Source: Hyphomicrobium sp. NDB2Meth4 (GTDB taxonomy: Bacteria > Pseudomonadota > Alphaproteobacteria > Rhizobiales > Hyphomicrobiaceae). Taken from it: a stretch of 64,000 nucleotides of DNA. A program made the position numbers and the translations under genes. The stretch is taken from the NCBI RefSeq assembly GCF_900117445.1, contig NZ_FPEJ01000009.1, positions 1 to 64,000 on the forward strand, written 5' to 3'. Below, one piece after another: positions 38,857 through 51,639 of this stretch. Position 1 is the first letter of the stretch. Every line of letters starts with the position of its first letter. The notes below the pieces were generated by a model. The model was not told the DNA's origin, made no database searches, and saw nothing but the letters and a program-made list of their open reading frames with translations.

Positions 38857-39462
38857 TGCCCGTGCCCGCTGTTTCGCTGCCGCAACATGACCGATCTCGC
38901 CTCAAACGGCAATGCGGCCACCCGATCCAGCTTAGCGCGGCAGATGCGCCACACCTGATATGCAACGAAGGTCGCGCCGGTGTCTGCCGCCCCCGGAATC
39001 GCCCTAGCTTGGAGTTTAGAGGCCATTTGGCGGCACCCGTTCTCAACACCCGCGCTGGCTCTTTATTTCCAAGGCCTTAGGCCGGGTTCTGGGCGCAACG
39101 CCCCACAGGAAATCCCCGACTTACCCAGCGCTTACTTGAGCGTCTATCTACATCTTGTGTGTCGCTATTGCCGATGTGGCAGCAACCCTACTACTGGTAG
39201 ACGCATCCGCCGAATCGAGCCAGCTTTGGCATCGACGCGACGGACATGGGGTGGCGGCCCGCCCCAATGCTCTTGTTGCCCACCAGTATCGGGTCCGTAC
39301 GACCCACTCCAAACAACGCGTAAGCGGCAGGCGATGACGCTGGAAACAGGCGTTTTCGCTGACGGGGAAGTTGTGCCTGCCGCCGACCGCAGACGACTGA
39401 CAGAACTCATGGCGTTTTCTTGTTTCTCGTAGACGCCCCGACATGCCAACCGGGGGACACTT
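38857..39462. promoter_or_regulatory. Divergent intergenic region with two NrdR-box-like sites
   Basis: This 606-bp gap separates the NDUFA12-like gene from nrdJ. TATCTACATCTTGTGT (39145-39160) matches an NrdR box of the form ACACTATATCTTGTGT at 12 of 16 positions; ACCCTACTACTGGTAG (39185-39200) matches at 9. They are 40 bp apart start to start, about four helical turns, as expected for paired NrdR boxes. A 32-codon frame (39334-39432) starting with ATG lies before nrdJ and could be a leader peptide. No cobalamin riboswitch was recognised. Confidence 0.5.
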
Positions 39463-43230
<3,768 letters not shown>

Positions 43231-43241
43231 GGGAGGCGGCG

Positions 43242-43478
43242 ATGACCAAACTCGCTGATCTTGTCCCACTGTTCGAGATGACGGCTGCCGAGCTTCGGCA
43301 GCGTCGTTTCGATGAACTGCTCGAAGCGCGCATCAACCCGTTTTCGGTGCGTGAGATGAAGGCGACGGAGGTCGCCAAGGCAGACGAGCGGGCGCGCGAA
43401 TACGACCGGGCGGCCAAACGGCACCAGTTGTGGATCACCCGCATGCTGCAGGCTTGTCCATCGCGAGCAGATGCCTGA
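43242..43478 (+). CDS. Small hypothetical protein downstream of nrdJ
   Basis: 78 residues starting at ATG 43242, 11 bases after the nrdJ stop, with GGGAGGCGG. Charged and helical (MTKLADLVPLFEMTAAELRQ at the start), with no signal peptide or known domain. Operon position suggests a role with nrdJ. A terminator-like hairpin follows. I do not recognise the family. Confidence 0.6.
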   Translation: MTKLADLVPLFEMTAAELRQRRFDELLEARINPFSVREMKATEVAKADERAREYDRAAKRHQLWITRMLQACPSRADA

Positions 43479-43490
43479 ATAACAACGGAT

Positions 43491-43508
43491 GGGCCCCTTT
43501 CGGGGCCC
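43491..43508 (+). terminator. Terminator-like hairpin after the nrdJ operon
   Basis: GGGCCCC (43491-43497), loop TTTC, GGGGCCC (43502-43508), then TTCC. It follows the small protein gene by 13 bases. The T-run is short. Confidence 0.6.
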
Positions 43509-43634
43509 TTCCAATTTCCAGTTCAGTGCGTACCGGGCGTTGTGAACCAGCCTGGGGACGGTCTGGGGACAGGCCGTGCATGGACAAGGGAATCGCGTCA
43601 GCATCCCGAGGGGATGTTCCGCGCGGGGGACGCG

Positions 43635-44246
43635 ATGAGCGATGACGATTCGATGAAGCGCCTCGAGGCTCCGGCCAGCATTTATCTGCTGGCCGAGCAC
43701 TTGGATGCCGCGCTTGCCGCGGGCGAGGACCTCACCGGCGTGCTCTTCATCTGGCCGGGGGCGGCTCCGCGCGAGCCCGAAAAGATCGCTGAGTTGCGCG
43801 AAGGGCAGCGCTCGGCGATCGAGCGCATCCGTACCTTCGAGCTGGCTCTGATCTCACGCGTCCTCAAGGGGCGCGAATGGGCCGAGGAGGTCGCGGAAAG
43901 CGAAGAGCGGTTCGCATTGATGGCGCGGCTCTATCTTGGCGGAACGGCGGTGCTGCTCGATGCCGTGGAGGAGTGCGCGGACGTCAGCGCAGCAGATTTC
44001 GATGCGGGGAGCGATCTCCTAGCCTACGTGCGCAGCCGGGGCATGATACCGGCGGACGCGCCCGCACTTTCCGACACGACACCGCTGGTGGCTGGCGAGG
44101 ACTTCCTTGTCGCGCGGCGCATTCCGCTGGGCCCGCTGCTGGACCTTGCGGCGATGTTTCTGGATACGCTCGAAGCAGAATACGAGCTGTTCTTCCGCTA
44201 TGACGATAGCGGCTCGTTCGGGCTTCCTGCCTCGCATCTTCTCTAA
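43635..44246 (+). CDS. Hypothetical protein
   Basis: About 203 residues from ATG 43635 (GGGGGAC upstream). Mostly acidic and helical, with ASIYLLAEHLDAALAAGEDL near the start. No signal peptide or transmembrane segment. A longer in-frame start at 43542 would add a Gln/Arg-rich stretch and is less likely. It is followed by a bidirectional terminator. No family recognised. Confidence 0.55.
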   Translation: MSDDDSMKRLEAPASIYLLAEHLDAALAAGEDLTGVLFIWPGAAPREPEKIAELREGQRSAIERIRTFELALISRVLKGREWAEEVAESEERFALMARLYLGGTAVLLDAVEECADVSAADFDAGSDLLAYVRSRGMIPADAPALSDTTPLVAGEDFLVARRIPLGPLLDLAAMFLDTLEAEYELFFRYDDSGSFGLPASHLL

Positions 44247-44287
44247 TTTTAGCGCTTCAGCGCTCATTTCCGCTATCGGCGGAATCA

Positions 44288-44319
44288 AAACGGAAGCGAC
44301 CTTGCGATCGCTTCCGTTT
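44288..44319. terminator. Bidirectional terminator
   Basis: AAACGGAAGCG (44288-44298) pairs with CGCTTCCGTTT (44309-44319) around a ten-base loop. It lies between two convergent genes (43635-44246 and the RlpA gene). Confidence 0.75.
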
Positions 44320-44336
44320 GTGATGTCTTGACCAGA

Positions 44337-45623
44337 TTAGAGCGGACGGAAGTTGTCCTGCATCGTCTGGCCGGCGCTGCGGCCGCCGTCGCTGTGGCCA
44401 TAGGGCGAATAGCCGGATTCATAGGCGACGCGAGGACGGTATGACCCGCGATCATCGCGATAGCCACTGCGGCTGGAGCGACCTTCGTAGCTGGCAACAT
44501 CCTGGTCAGTCCGCGAGCGGCGCGACTTGCTAGCCGACTTGCTCGACTTCGACTTCGATTTCGATGCCGACTTCGATGACTTCTTCTTCGCCTTGGCTTC
44601 CTCGTCATAGGCAGCCGCGGCGAGCTTTGCCTTGGCGCTCGCCTTCGCGTCGTCGTGCTTCTTCTTCGGCGCGACGGCAGTGATGGAGGACGTCTCAGTT
44701 ACCGGCGGAATATTCGCAGAGAGCTTCACGGGGCCATCGATCACGCGGTCCTCGTCCCAGCGGGACTGATTGGCGGACAGATGCGTGCGCGACTGCAAGA
44801 TGCCGTGGTCGTTGTGGCTCTGCGTGGTGAAGCCGCCGAAAGCCAGCGACGTGCTGGCAGGCGTGTAAGCGATGGTCATGACGCGACCCATCGCCTGCGG
44901 GGCCTCGGCAACGAGCATGTTGCCAGCGCCGACGCTCTGACCAGAGAACGCATTAGCGGTCGTGACAGGCGCGAACGGCGAGCCGGTCGTAGCCTTGAAG
45001 GCGAGCACGACGGCCATGCCGCGCTGCGCATCATCGAGGCTTGCATACTGGCCGATGTCACCAGGGACCGGATCGTATTCGCGGTTCTTCTTGTAGCGGG
45101 CTTCCTCAGGCTCCGGTGCCTTGATCACCTTCACCTTCAGCTTGGCAACGCCGTCGCCTTCAAAGCCGAGCTTGCGGGCGGCTGCACGCGAAAGGTCGAG
45201 CGTGCGGTTACCCCAATAGGGACCAGCATTGTTCACGCGTACGACGAGAGCGCGCTTGTTGGATGGGCTCCAGACGAGGAGCTGCGTGCCATCGGGATAG
45301 ATGGGGCTCGCCGTGTTGTCCGGACGATCAGGGTGGAAACGCTCTCCCGAGGAAGTCAGGCCACACGGATTATAACGATCTTTACTGCAGTCGTCGTAGT
45401 GAGAGGCAGTGACAGACTGCTCGACGCCCACCAGCGCCTGCGTCTCTTCAATAGTTTTAACGCGATGGCATTTGCCAACGAAGCAATAGGTCTTACCCGG
45501 CGTCTTCGCCTCGACCGGCGATGTCATGACTGCCGGAATGGCCACCGCGGCGATCGCAGAGGCGACCGAGGCGATGCACGCCAGGCGAACGCGCTTCGCC
45601 CAGGTGGATGGTTTCCACGCCAT
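44337..45623 (-). CDS. rlpA: RlpA-like septal ring lytic transglycosylase with Ser/Lys-rich tail
   Basis: About 428 residues. A signal peptide (ACIASVASAIAAVAIPAVM) leads into a double-psi beta-barrel: SVTASHYDD (with the N-terminal Glu/Asp region), NPCGLTSSGERFHPD, LVVRVNNAGPYWGNRTLDLSRAAARKLGF (in part). RlpA-type enzymes cleave denuded peptidoglycan at division sites. No SPOR domain is seen. The last ~110 residues are low-complexity, with alternating Lys and Ser (about 310-370), then Tyr/Gly/Arg. The start at 45623 has GGAG seven bases upstream. Confidence 0.82.
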   Translation of the reverse strand: MAWKPSTWAKRVRLACIASVASAIAAVAIPAVMTSPVEAKTPGKTYCFVGKCHRVKTIEETQALVGVEQSVTASHYDDCSKDRYNPCGLTSSGERFHPDRPDNTASPIYPDGTQLLVWSPSNKRALVVRVNNAGPYWGNRTLDLSRAAARKLGFEGDGVAKLKVKVIKAPEPEEARYKKNREYDPVPGDIGQYASLDDAQRGMAVVLAFKATTGSPFAPVTTANAFSGQSVGAGNMLVAEAPQAMGRVMTIAYTPASTSLAFGGFTTQSHNDHGILQSRTHLSANQSRWDEDRVIDGPVKLSANIPPVTETSSITAVAPKKKHDDAKASAKAKLAAAAYDEEAKAKKKSSKSASKSKSKSSKSASKSRRSRTDQDVASYEGRSSRSGYRDDRGSYRPRVAYESGYSPYGHSDGGRSAGQTMQDNFRPL

Positions 45624-45789
45624 TACAGAACTCCGTCGTTGTTTCTTTTTTGCGCCGCGAGAACGAAGGAGCGGAAGCTTATGTTCCGCGCCAACTCCCC
45701 CCGGAGCGGCTTGCATCAAACAGCAGGAAGAGGAGATAACGCGGCGAATCACTGCGTAAAGCCGCCGCTGCGACGCATGGCCGCGATTT

Positions 45790-46533
45790 TTAGATTAATC
45801 CGCGCGATGCAAGAACGCGTTCCAATTCTTCCCGCGCGCCTTTGAGCAATGCTGAATCTGTTGAGCGCAGAACGAGTTGCGTAGAGACACGTCCGTCGGC
45901 AAATGACGGATAGCTACCCATTGCAACATCTGGAAATGTTTTTTGATGGGCAGCGAATAAGTCCGCGACTTCGCCTTCAGGGCGCTGAAGCTGGATCGTT
46001 TCGGTGAGCATTTTGGCTCCCGTGCGCAATTTCGGCGTCACGTCGTCGAGCATCACCTGCATGATATCGGGCACGCCGGCGAGCACGATCACGTTGTCGA
46101 TCATGAAGCCGGGCGCAACGGAAACGATGTTGGTGATGAGCTCGGCACCGAGCGGAATGCGCGCCATTCGCAGTCGCGCGCTAGTGGCCTCGATGCCGCG
46201 TCGCGCGAAGTAGGCCATGAGCAATTCGACAGCGCGGGGATCATGATCGATCGGGACGTCGAAGGCCTTCGCAACGGCATCTGCGGTGATGTCGTCGTGG
46301 GTCGGTCCGATGCCGCCTGTGGTGAAGAGATAGTCGTGACTTTTGCGCAGGGCGTTTACGGCCGCGACGATCGCAGGCTCGTCATCGGCGACGACGCGCA
46401 CCTCGCGCAGGCGGATGCCCACGCGCGTCAAATGGGCGGCGATATAATTGATGTTGCGGTCGGGCGTGCGGCCCGAGAGAATCTCGTCGCCGATCACCAG
46501 AACCGCTGCCGTGACGATCTCCTCGCTACTCAA
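45790..46533 (-). CDS. CinA-like molybdopterin-binding-domain protein
   Basis: 247 residues, a single MoaB/MogA-like domain without the C-terminal deamidase of full CinA. VLVIGDEILSGRTPDRN (about 12), LFTTGGIGPTHDDIT (about 70) and VAPGFMIDNVIVLAGVP (about 145) are present. The short form may act in NMN or ADP-ribose salvage. The start is TTG 46533 with GGAG eight bases upstream; a longer frame is an artefact from the divergent neighbour. It is divergent from sfsA, 51 bp apart. Confidence 0.85.
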   Translation of the reverse strand: MSSEEIVTAAVLVIGDEILSGRTPDRNINYIAAHLTRVGIRLREVRVVADDEPAIVAAVNALRKSHDYLFTTGGIGPTHDDITADAVAKAFDVPIDHDPRAVELLMAYFARRGIEATSARLRMARIPLGAELITNIVSVAPGFMIDNVIVLAGVPDIMQVMLDDVTPKLRTGAKMLTETIQLQRPEGEVADLFAAHQKTFPDVAMGSYPSFADGRVSTQLVLRSTDSALLKGAREELERVLASRGLI

Positions 46534-46584
46534 GGTGGGTTCTCCCAGTTGGCGGTTGGCTCTCTTAGCACTTAGGCTCCTCGC

Positions 46585-47298
46585 ATGCGATTCCCCTCCC
46601 CGCTCGTGCGCGGCCGCCTCGAGAAAAGATACAAGCGTTTCCTTGCCGACGTGGTGCTGGATAACGGCGAGCGGATCACGTGCGCGTGCCCTAATACCGG
46701 GTCGATGCTGGGGCTTGCGAGCCCGGGCGCGCGGGTTTGGCTGTCGCGCAGTGATGCTGCGAGCCGGAAGTATCCGCACACCTGGGAGATGGTCGAGGCG
46801 GACCTTGGCGGCGGGCCGACGCTGGTCGGCATCAATCCGATGCATCCCAACAAGCTGGTAGCCGAGGCCATCTTGGCCGGGACGATTTCGGAGCTTACCG
46901 GGTATGCCGGCTCGCGGCGCGAGGTGAAGTACGGCGCGGCGAGCCGCGTCGATCTGCTGCTCGAGGATGACCGTCGCGGGCTATGCTACGTCGAAGTGAA
47001 GAACGTGCACCTGATGCGCCGCTCCGGCTGCGCCGAGTTCCCTGACAGCGTGACCTCGCGCGGCGCAAAGCACTTGGCCGAACTGGCAAGCATGGTCGCG
47101 CAAGGGCACCGCGCCGTGATGGTCTATCTGGTGCAGCGCGCGGACGCGCAGACCTTCTCGATCTCAGGCGACATCGACCCCATCTATCTTGCGGCATTCA
47201 AGGCGGCGGCCGATGCCGGGGTCGAGGCGGTCGCCTACCGCTGCCAGCTGAGCGAGGAAGAGATCGTGGTCGAATGCCCCGTGCAGATCACGCGCTGA
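46585..47298 (+). CDS. sfsA: SfsA DNA/RNA nuclease-fold protein
   Basis: 237 residues. [14 protein letters not shown] near the N-terminus, [10 protein letters not shown] (about 35) and [10 protein letters not shown] (about 132, with the catalytic Glu/Lys) define SfsA, a PD-(D/E)xK-fold protein of unclear role. ATG 46585 sits 51 bp from the divergent CinA-like gene. Confidence 0.88.
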   Translation: MRFPSPLVRGRLEKRYKRFLADVVLDNGERITCACPNTGSMLGLASPGARVWLSRSDAASRKYPHTWEMVEADLGGGPTLVGINPMHPNKLVAEAILAGTISELTGYAGSRREVKYGAASRVDLLLEDDRRGLCYVEVKNVHLMRRSGCAEFPDSVTSRGAKHLAELASMVAQGHRAVMVYLVQRADAQTFSISGDIDPIYLAAFKAAADAGVEAVAYRCQLSEEEIVVECPVQITR

Positions 47299-47424
47299 AT
47301 TCATTTCCAGCCGTCATGAAGCTTTTCTAATGTAACGAAGGTGGTGCTGCTGCGTATTCAGGAGCAACACCAACAAGAAGCCGGCGCAGCAACAGCCGGC
47401 GTCAAATGCACCAGGGAGGTGCCA

Positions 47425-47961
47425 ATGCTGACCCGTCGGACATTCGGCCTTGCCAGTCTCCGCACTATTGGAAGTCTGGGCCTGGCTGCTGCCGCCGCCA
47501 GCGGATTGCGTGGGCCGCTTGCCTACGCTGACGAGGAGAAAATGACCACAGCCACCGATACCAAGTTCGAGGTTACCAAGACGCCCGAGGAATGGCGCCG
47601 CATTCTGACGCCCGAGCAGTACCAGGTGCTGCGCGAGCACGGGACCGAGCGCGCCGGAACGAGCCCGCTGGACAAGAACTATGCCGACGGCACCTATGAT
47701 TGCGCGGGCTGCGACCTGCCGCTGTTCTCCTCGGAGACCAAATTCAACAGCGGCACCGGTTGGCCGAGCTTCTACAAGCCGCTCGACAATGCAGTGGGCG
47801 ATACTGTCGATAAGAGCTTCTTCATGACGCGCACGGAGATTCATTGCCGGCGCTGCGGAGGACACCTGGGCCACGTGTTCGAGGACGGCCCGCCACCGAC
47901 GGGACTGCGCTACTGCATGAATGGCGTTGCGCTGAAGTTCGTGCCGAAGGCCAGTGGATGA
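47425..47961 (+). CDS. msrB: Exported methionine-R-sulfoxide reductase
   Basis: 178 residues. LTRRTFGLA at the start is a twin-arginine-like signal, followed by a hydrophobic stretch ending near ADEEK. The MsrB domain has two CxxC zinc pairs (CAGCDL, CRRCGG), the GTGWPSF block, and catalytic Cys in [12 protein letters not shown] 47425 has GGGAGG eight bases upstream. Export places it in the periplasm, with its partner MsrA two genes on. An internal ATG after the signal would give a cytoplasmic form but lacks a clear ribosome site. Confidence 0.9.
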   Translation: MLTRRTFGLASLRTIGSLGLAAAAASGLRGPLAYADEEKMTTATDTKFEVTKTPEEWRRILTPEQYQVLREHGTERAGTSPLDKNYADGTYDCAGCDLPLFSSETKFNSGTGWPSFYKPLDNAVGDTVDKSFFMTRTEIHCRRCGGHLGHVFEDGPPPTGLRYCMNGVALKFVPKASG

Positions 47962-47983
47962 ACCGACCAGCGGAGGCGCTATA

Positions 47984-48388
47984 ATGACGACATCGGCCGA
48001 TGCTTCGATCATGGGGCGCCTGCGCAGCTGGGCACGCAGCATCAAGCGGGACGTGCATGCGCTCTATCTTTCGGCGCGTGATCCGCGCGTGCCCTGGTAC
48101 GCCAAGGCGGTGGCGCTGGCTGTTGCAGCCTATGCGCTGTCGCCGATCGACCTGATCCCGGATTTTGTTCCGGTGATCGGATACCTGGACGACCTCATTT
48201 TAGTTCCGCTGGGAATTCTTCTGGCGGTTCGGCTCATTCCCGCGGACGTGCTTGCCGAGCATCGCGCGACCGCAACCGACGCGCGCCTTGCTCCGAGCCG
48301 GGGCGCGGCTTTCGTCATCATCGCTATCTGGATTGGCCTTGCGCTGGTCGCTATCGGCGCGGGGCTTCGCTACCTCGAAACCACGTAG
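47984..48388 (+). CDS. DUF1232 (YkvA-like) membrane protein
   Basis: 134 residues. The central conserved block is YALSPIDLIPDFVPVIGYLDD (in part), flanked by two hydrophobic segments; a third lies at the C-terminus. ATG 47984 with GGAGG upstream. The function is unknown. It lies between msrB and msrA in the same direction, so the three are probably one operon. Confidence 0.82.
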   Translation: MTTSADASIMGRLRSWARSIKRDVHALYLSARDPRVPWYAKAVALAVAAYALSPIDLIPDFVPVIGYLDDLILVPLGILLAVRLIPADVLAEHRATATDARLAPSRGAAFVIIAIWIGLALVAIGAGLRYLETT

Positions 48389-48398
48389 GAAAACTGCC

Positions 48399-49049
48399 AT
48401 GCGCCTTATCCCCCTCAGCGCCGCGGTTATCGTCGCGGCGGTAAGCTTCGCTGTGTCCCCATCGTACGGTGCTTCAACGGCGGCATCTCCACCCGCGGCT
48501 GCGGAGACGCTGTCGGTCGCTACGTTTGCGGGCGGATGCTTCTGGTCGATGGAGTATGATTTCGACAAGGTGCCGGGCGTCAAATCGACGACGTCGGGCT
48601 TCATGGGCGGGCACACCGCGAACCCGACCTATGCCCAGGTTTCAAGCGGCAAGACAGGGCATGCGGAAAGCGTGCAGGTTACATACGATCCGAAGGTCGT
48701 GAGCTATGGGCAGCTCGTCGATTACTACTGGCATCATGTCGATCTGCTCGACAGCGGCGGGCAGTTCTGTGACCGCGGCGATGAGTATCGTCCGGTGATT
48801 TTCGCGCATACGCCGCAGCAGAAGCAGATCGCTCAGCAGAGCAAAGCGGCGCTCGACCAGAGCCACCGCTTTTCGACGCCGATTGCCGTTGAGATTGTCG
48901 ATGCCGGGCCGTTCACCGCCGCGGAGGACTATCACCAGAACTTCCACAGCAACAACGAAGCTTACTACAAGCGCTATCGCGTCGGCTGCCGGCGTGATGC
49001 ACGGCTGAAGGAGATCTGGGGCGAGGAGGCCGATACGGCGGCGCACTAA
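48399..49049 (+). CDS. msrA: Exported methionine-S-sulfoxide reductase
   Basis: 216 residues. A Sec-type signal peptide (PLSAAVIVAAVSFAVSPSYG) precedes the MsrA domain: FAGGCFWSMEYDF with the catalytic Cys (about 46), GFMGGHTANPTY (about 67) and HHVDLLDSGGQFCDRGDEYR (in part). ATG 48399 lies 10 bases after the DUF1232 stop. The export signal is unusual since most MsrA proteins are cytoplasmic, and parallels that on MsrB. Reductant is presumably supplied by a periplasmic thiol partner not visible here. Confidence 0.92.
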   Translation: MRLIPLSAAVIVAAVSFAVSPSYGASTAASPPAAAETLSVATFAGGCFWSMEYDFDKVPGVKSTTSGFMGGHTANPTYAQVSSGKTGHAESVQVTYDPKVVSYGQLVDYYWHHVDLLDSGGQFCDRGDEYRPVIFAHTPQQKQIAQQSKAALDQSHRFSTPIAVEIVDAGPFTAAEDYHQNFHSNNEAYYKRYRVGCRRDARLKEIWGEEADTAAH

Positions 49050-49073
49050 AGAGAGCGCGCCGCCGCTTAGCTG

Positions 49074-50039
49074 TTACTGCGTGCGGCGCCCGAAAGAGAC
49101 GGCGTAGTCGAGCGAACGCATCGGCAGGATCTTGTCGTTGGGTGAAGGCTCGATGCCATCGGCGACGACGTTGGGATCGAAGATACCCTCATCGCACGTT
49201 GCAGCCGGCTCAAGGCCGCTGAACGAGATGGTGCCGACTTTCACGCTCTTGCGGTCCGCGGGCCATTCGGCGGTCGGGTCGTCGTCCTGATCACCGGGCT
49301 GGCCGAGGACAGCATAGAGATTGAAGGCGACTGGGCCTTTGGCGAACTGATCGTTGAGCTCCTTGGCGTAGAAGTCGGTGCCTTTCGCTTCCGCGTCTTT
49401 GTCGCTGAGGCCGACGAAGCCGCCAACCGGCTCGGCCTTCCACTTCACAGCCTGGCGCTCGCCCTTGGCGTTGGTGAGGTAGAACGTGTGCACGCCGAAA
49501 TAGTCGGCCGTGGCGTAGCTCGCCGGTGTCGGTCGGGCCTTCAACCAAGCGCCCTGGCGTGTGGATTCAGGGTGCTCCTTGAAGTAGGCGCCGATCTTGT
49601 CTTTGTCCTTGCTGGCGACGGCTGTCAGCAGCGCCAGGAAATCCTCGGGCGTCTTGGCCGCGAAGATGGGCGCCGAGATCAAGAGCAGATCGGAGTTGCT
49701 GCCGTCGGGCAACTGGAAGTGCATGGCGATGCCGCGCACGTTGTCCTTCTGGCTGTCGGACGCCATCGGGTTGCCGCCGCCGAGCGAGAAGCGGCCGATG
49801 AGCGGCACCGGGGCGGCAAACTGCGGCGCCTTGCTGAGGCTGGCTGCCTCGGGAGTCGGAGTGAAGTTGCCTTTGATGCAGATGCCCTTGGTGTGGGCCG
49901 CGCGCATCTTCGCGTGAGCGCCGAATAGGTTGTTGAGCGCGTTGATGAGCTTTTCGGGTTCGGAGTCCTCGGCTGAAGCCGGTGCCGCCAGCAGCACCAA
50001 TGACAGTGCAGCCATGCCAACTCGTCGTGACCTACCCAT
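49074..50039 (-). CDS. Exported catalase-related peroxidase
   Basis: 321 residues. Signal peptide (AALSLVLLAAPASA). The catalase-like core shows FAAPVPLIGRFSLGGGNP, the RGIAMHFQLPDG block (about 104) and the proximal haem Tyr in RSLDYAVSFGRR at the C-terminus. It is about 150 residues shorter than monofunctional catalases, as in SrpA/YhjE-like proteins. A periplasmic haem peroxidase is likely. It sits beside the exported Msr operon, which fits a periplasmic oxidative-stress group. Confidence 0.85.
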   Translation of the reverse strand: MGRSRRVGMAALSLVLLAAPASAEDSEPEKLINALNNLFGAHAKMRAAHTKGICIKGNFTPTPEAASLSKAPQFAAPVPLIGRFSLGGGNPMASDSQKDNVRGIAMHFQLPDGSNSDLLLISAPIFAAKTPEDFLALLTAVASKDKDKIGAYFKEHPESTRQGAWLKARPTPASYATADYFGVHTFYLTNAKGERQAVKWKAEPVGGFVGLSDKDAEAKGTDFYAKELNDQFAKGPVAFNLYAVLGQPGDQDDDPTAEWPADRKSVKVGTISFSGLEPAATCDEGIFDPNVVADGIEPSPNDKILPMRSLDYAVSFGRRTQ

Positions 50040-50154
50040 TATTCCCGTCTCCCATGTGGCTCGGAACGTAGCCTAGCTAATCGGTAACGCACGCTATTCG
50101 TCGCCGCCGACACGTTTGTGTCAACGGCTGCCCGACCGCAATGTCGCAGCCTGA

Positions 50155-51579
50155 TTACGCGTCGGGGTAGAAGTTGCCGTGCAGACCGAATGGGATCTTG
50201 TGGGGGCATTCTGCGCGCGCGATCTCGGAAAGCGTGCGGGCATCGAGCAGCAGCAGGGAAGAGGTGCCTTTGATGGCATCGAGCACAACGGACAGCAGCA
50301 CGCCCTCCCCTTCTTGATCCGCCCCAGGCCGGCTTACGAATACGGGCTCGCCCGGGAAGCACCCCTCGGCGAACCAGCGGCTGGTCTCGCCCTTTGCGAC
50401 ATCGACGCGGACGATGCTGTCGAGGAAAGAGCCGCCGGGCGATTGTCCAGCGCCCCACATGTAGCGATAGGGACGACCTGCGCAACGGTCGTAGTCCATG
50501 CGCGGCAACTCCAGCATCTCATCGGCGATGACGGTGCTGGTGACGGGGGCATCATGATCGAGAGCGAGCGTGAAGCGTATCGGGCGACCGATCGCGGCAA
50601 TAGTCTCGCCAGCGCGCAGTGGCGCCAAATAGAGCTGATCGATGATGGTCGGATCGTCGTAGACGCTGGCATCGATCTGGAGGTTGTCGCCATCCTCGAA
50701 GGCGTTGATGTGATGGAATGCGAATGCCGCCTTCGCTGAGCGTGTCGCGATCAGCTCGCCAGTGTCCTTATCGAATACGTGGAAGCGTAAGCCACGCTCC
50801 GGCTGCCATTCGTAATTGCGAATAAAGGGTGAGAGCGCAAGCAGCAGCTTCAGCGGGTCGACGACGATCGGAAACTCGGTGAGGATGAGATAGCGCTCGG
50901 TCATCGCAAACGAGTGCATGTAGGCGGGCTTGTCGACTGGCATCTCCGCTATGACGCGTTCGGGCGAGCCATCGTCGGGGATGGCGAACAGCCGGTAATG
51001 CGAGTGCGGGCCGAATTTGACGACGTAGCTGAATCGGCACCCACGCGACTTATCGTGATGAGGATGGGCGATGGAGAGCTGGCCTCCGACGTCGGCACTG
51101 ATGGGCGCCTGCCCCATGGTCGCCAGCGTTTGCGGATCAAAGCGCACGGGCAACGTGGTTTCGGTGAGAGCGACGGTCGCGCCGCCGAATACGTCGATGT
51201 TGACGTTGCCATTGTCGGTGTAGTGCGGCGAGAACACGGAAGCGACGCGCTGAAACAGCGTCCGGCACGGATCCGTTGCAAAGCCGCCGAGCGCCAGCTG
51301 ACCTTCGGCCACTGACTCAGTGAAGGCCTCGGACCGCAAGAAGCGGTTGGTATAAGTGACGTTGCCGCCGCCGAACTCGAAGCGATGCAGCATCGCCAGA
51401 CCGTCGAACCAGTGATTGACGGTGGTGCTGCCGATATCGAACTTCGCCGGACCGTTGCGAAGGAGCGTGCCCTGGAGCCACGCGGGGAACTCGCCGCGTA
51501 CGACCAACGGGATCGGCCCGACCTCTTCGTCGAGGTCGGAAAAGCCAGTTGCATATGACGCGCGATCAGAGCCTGCCAT
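50155..51579 (-). CDS. Carotenoid oxygenase family protein
   Basis: 474 residues, RPE65/CCD fold. The four iron-binding His are visible in IAHPHHDKS (about 185), YMHSFAMTE (about 230), FHHINAFED (about 295) and LHGNFYPDA (about 467). LRNGPAKFDIGS near the start is typical. It oxidatively cleaves carotenoid or stilbene-like substrates; the substrate is unknown and no carotenoid genes adjoin it. No signal peptide. Confidence 0.88.
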   Translation of the reverse strand: MAGSDRASYATGFSDLDEEVGPIPLVVRGEFPAWLQGTLLRNGPAKFDIGSTTVNHWFDGLAMLHRFEFGGGNVTYTNRFLRSEAFTESVAEGQLALGGFATDPCRTLFQRVASVFSPHYTDNGNVNIDVFGGATVALTETTLPVRFDPQTLATMGQAPISADVGGQLSIAHPHHDKSRGCRFSYVVKFGPHSHYRLFAIPDDGSPERVIAEMPVDKPAYMHSFAMTERYLILTEFPIVVDPLKLLLALSPFIRNYEWQPERGLRFHVFDKDTGELIATRSAKAAFAFHHINAFEDGDNLQIDASVYDDPTIIDQLYLAPLRAGETIAAIGRPIRFTLALDHDAPVTSTVIADEMLELPRMDYDRCAGRPYRYMWGAGQSPGGSFLDSIVRVDVAKGETSRWFAEGCFPGEPVFVSRPGADQEGEGVLLSVVLDAIKGTSSLLLLDARTLSEIARAECPHKIPFGLHGNFYPDA

Positions 51580-51639
51580 GGCTCATTGATAGGATCGCAA
51601 GAGCAAAGGAAGCCTCAACGCTCCCGACACAGATTAAAC

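Noticed and set aside
39334-39432. 32-codon ORF before nrdJ
   Set aside because: No good ribosome site and no family features; kept only as a possible leader peptide.
39050-39462. Cobalamin riboswitch before nrdJ
   Set aside because: A B12-dependent reductase invites this, but I found no B12-box-like core or matching helices. NrdR-like sites fit better.
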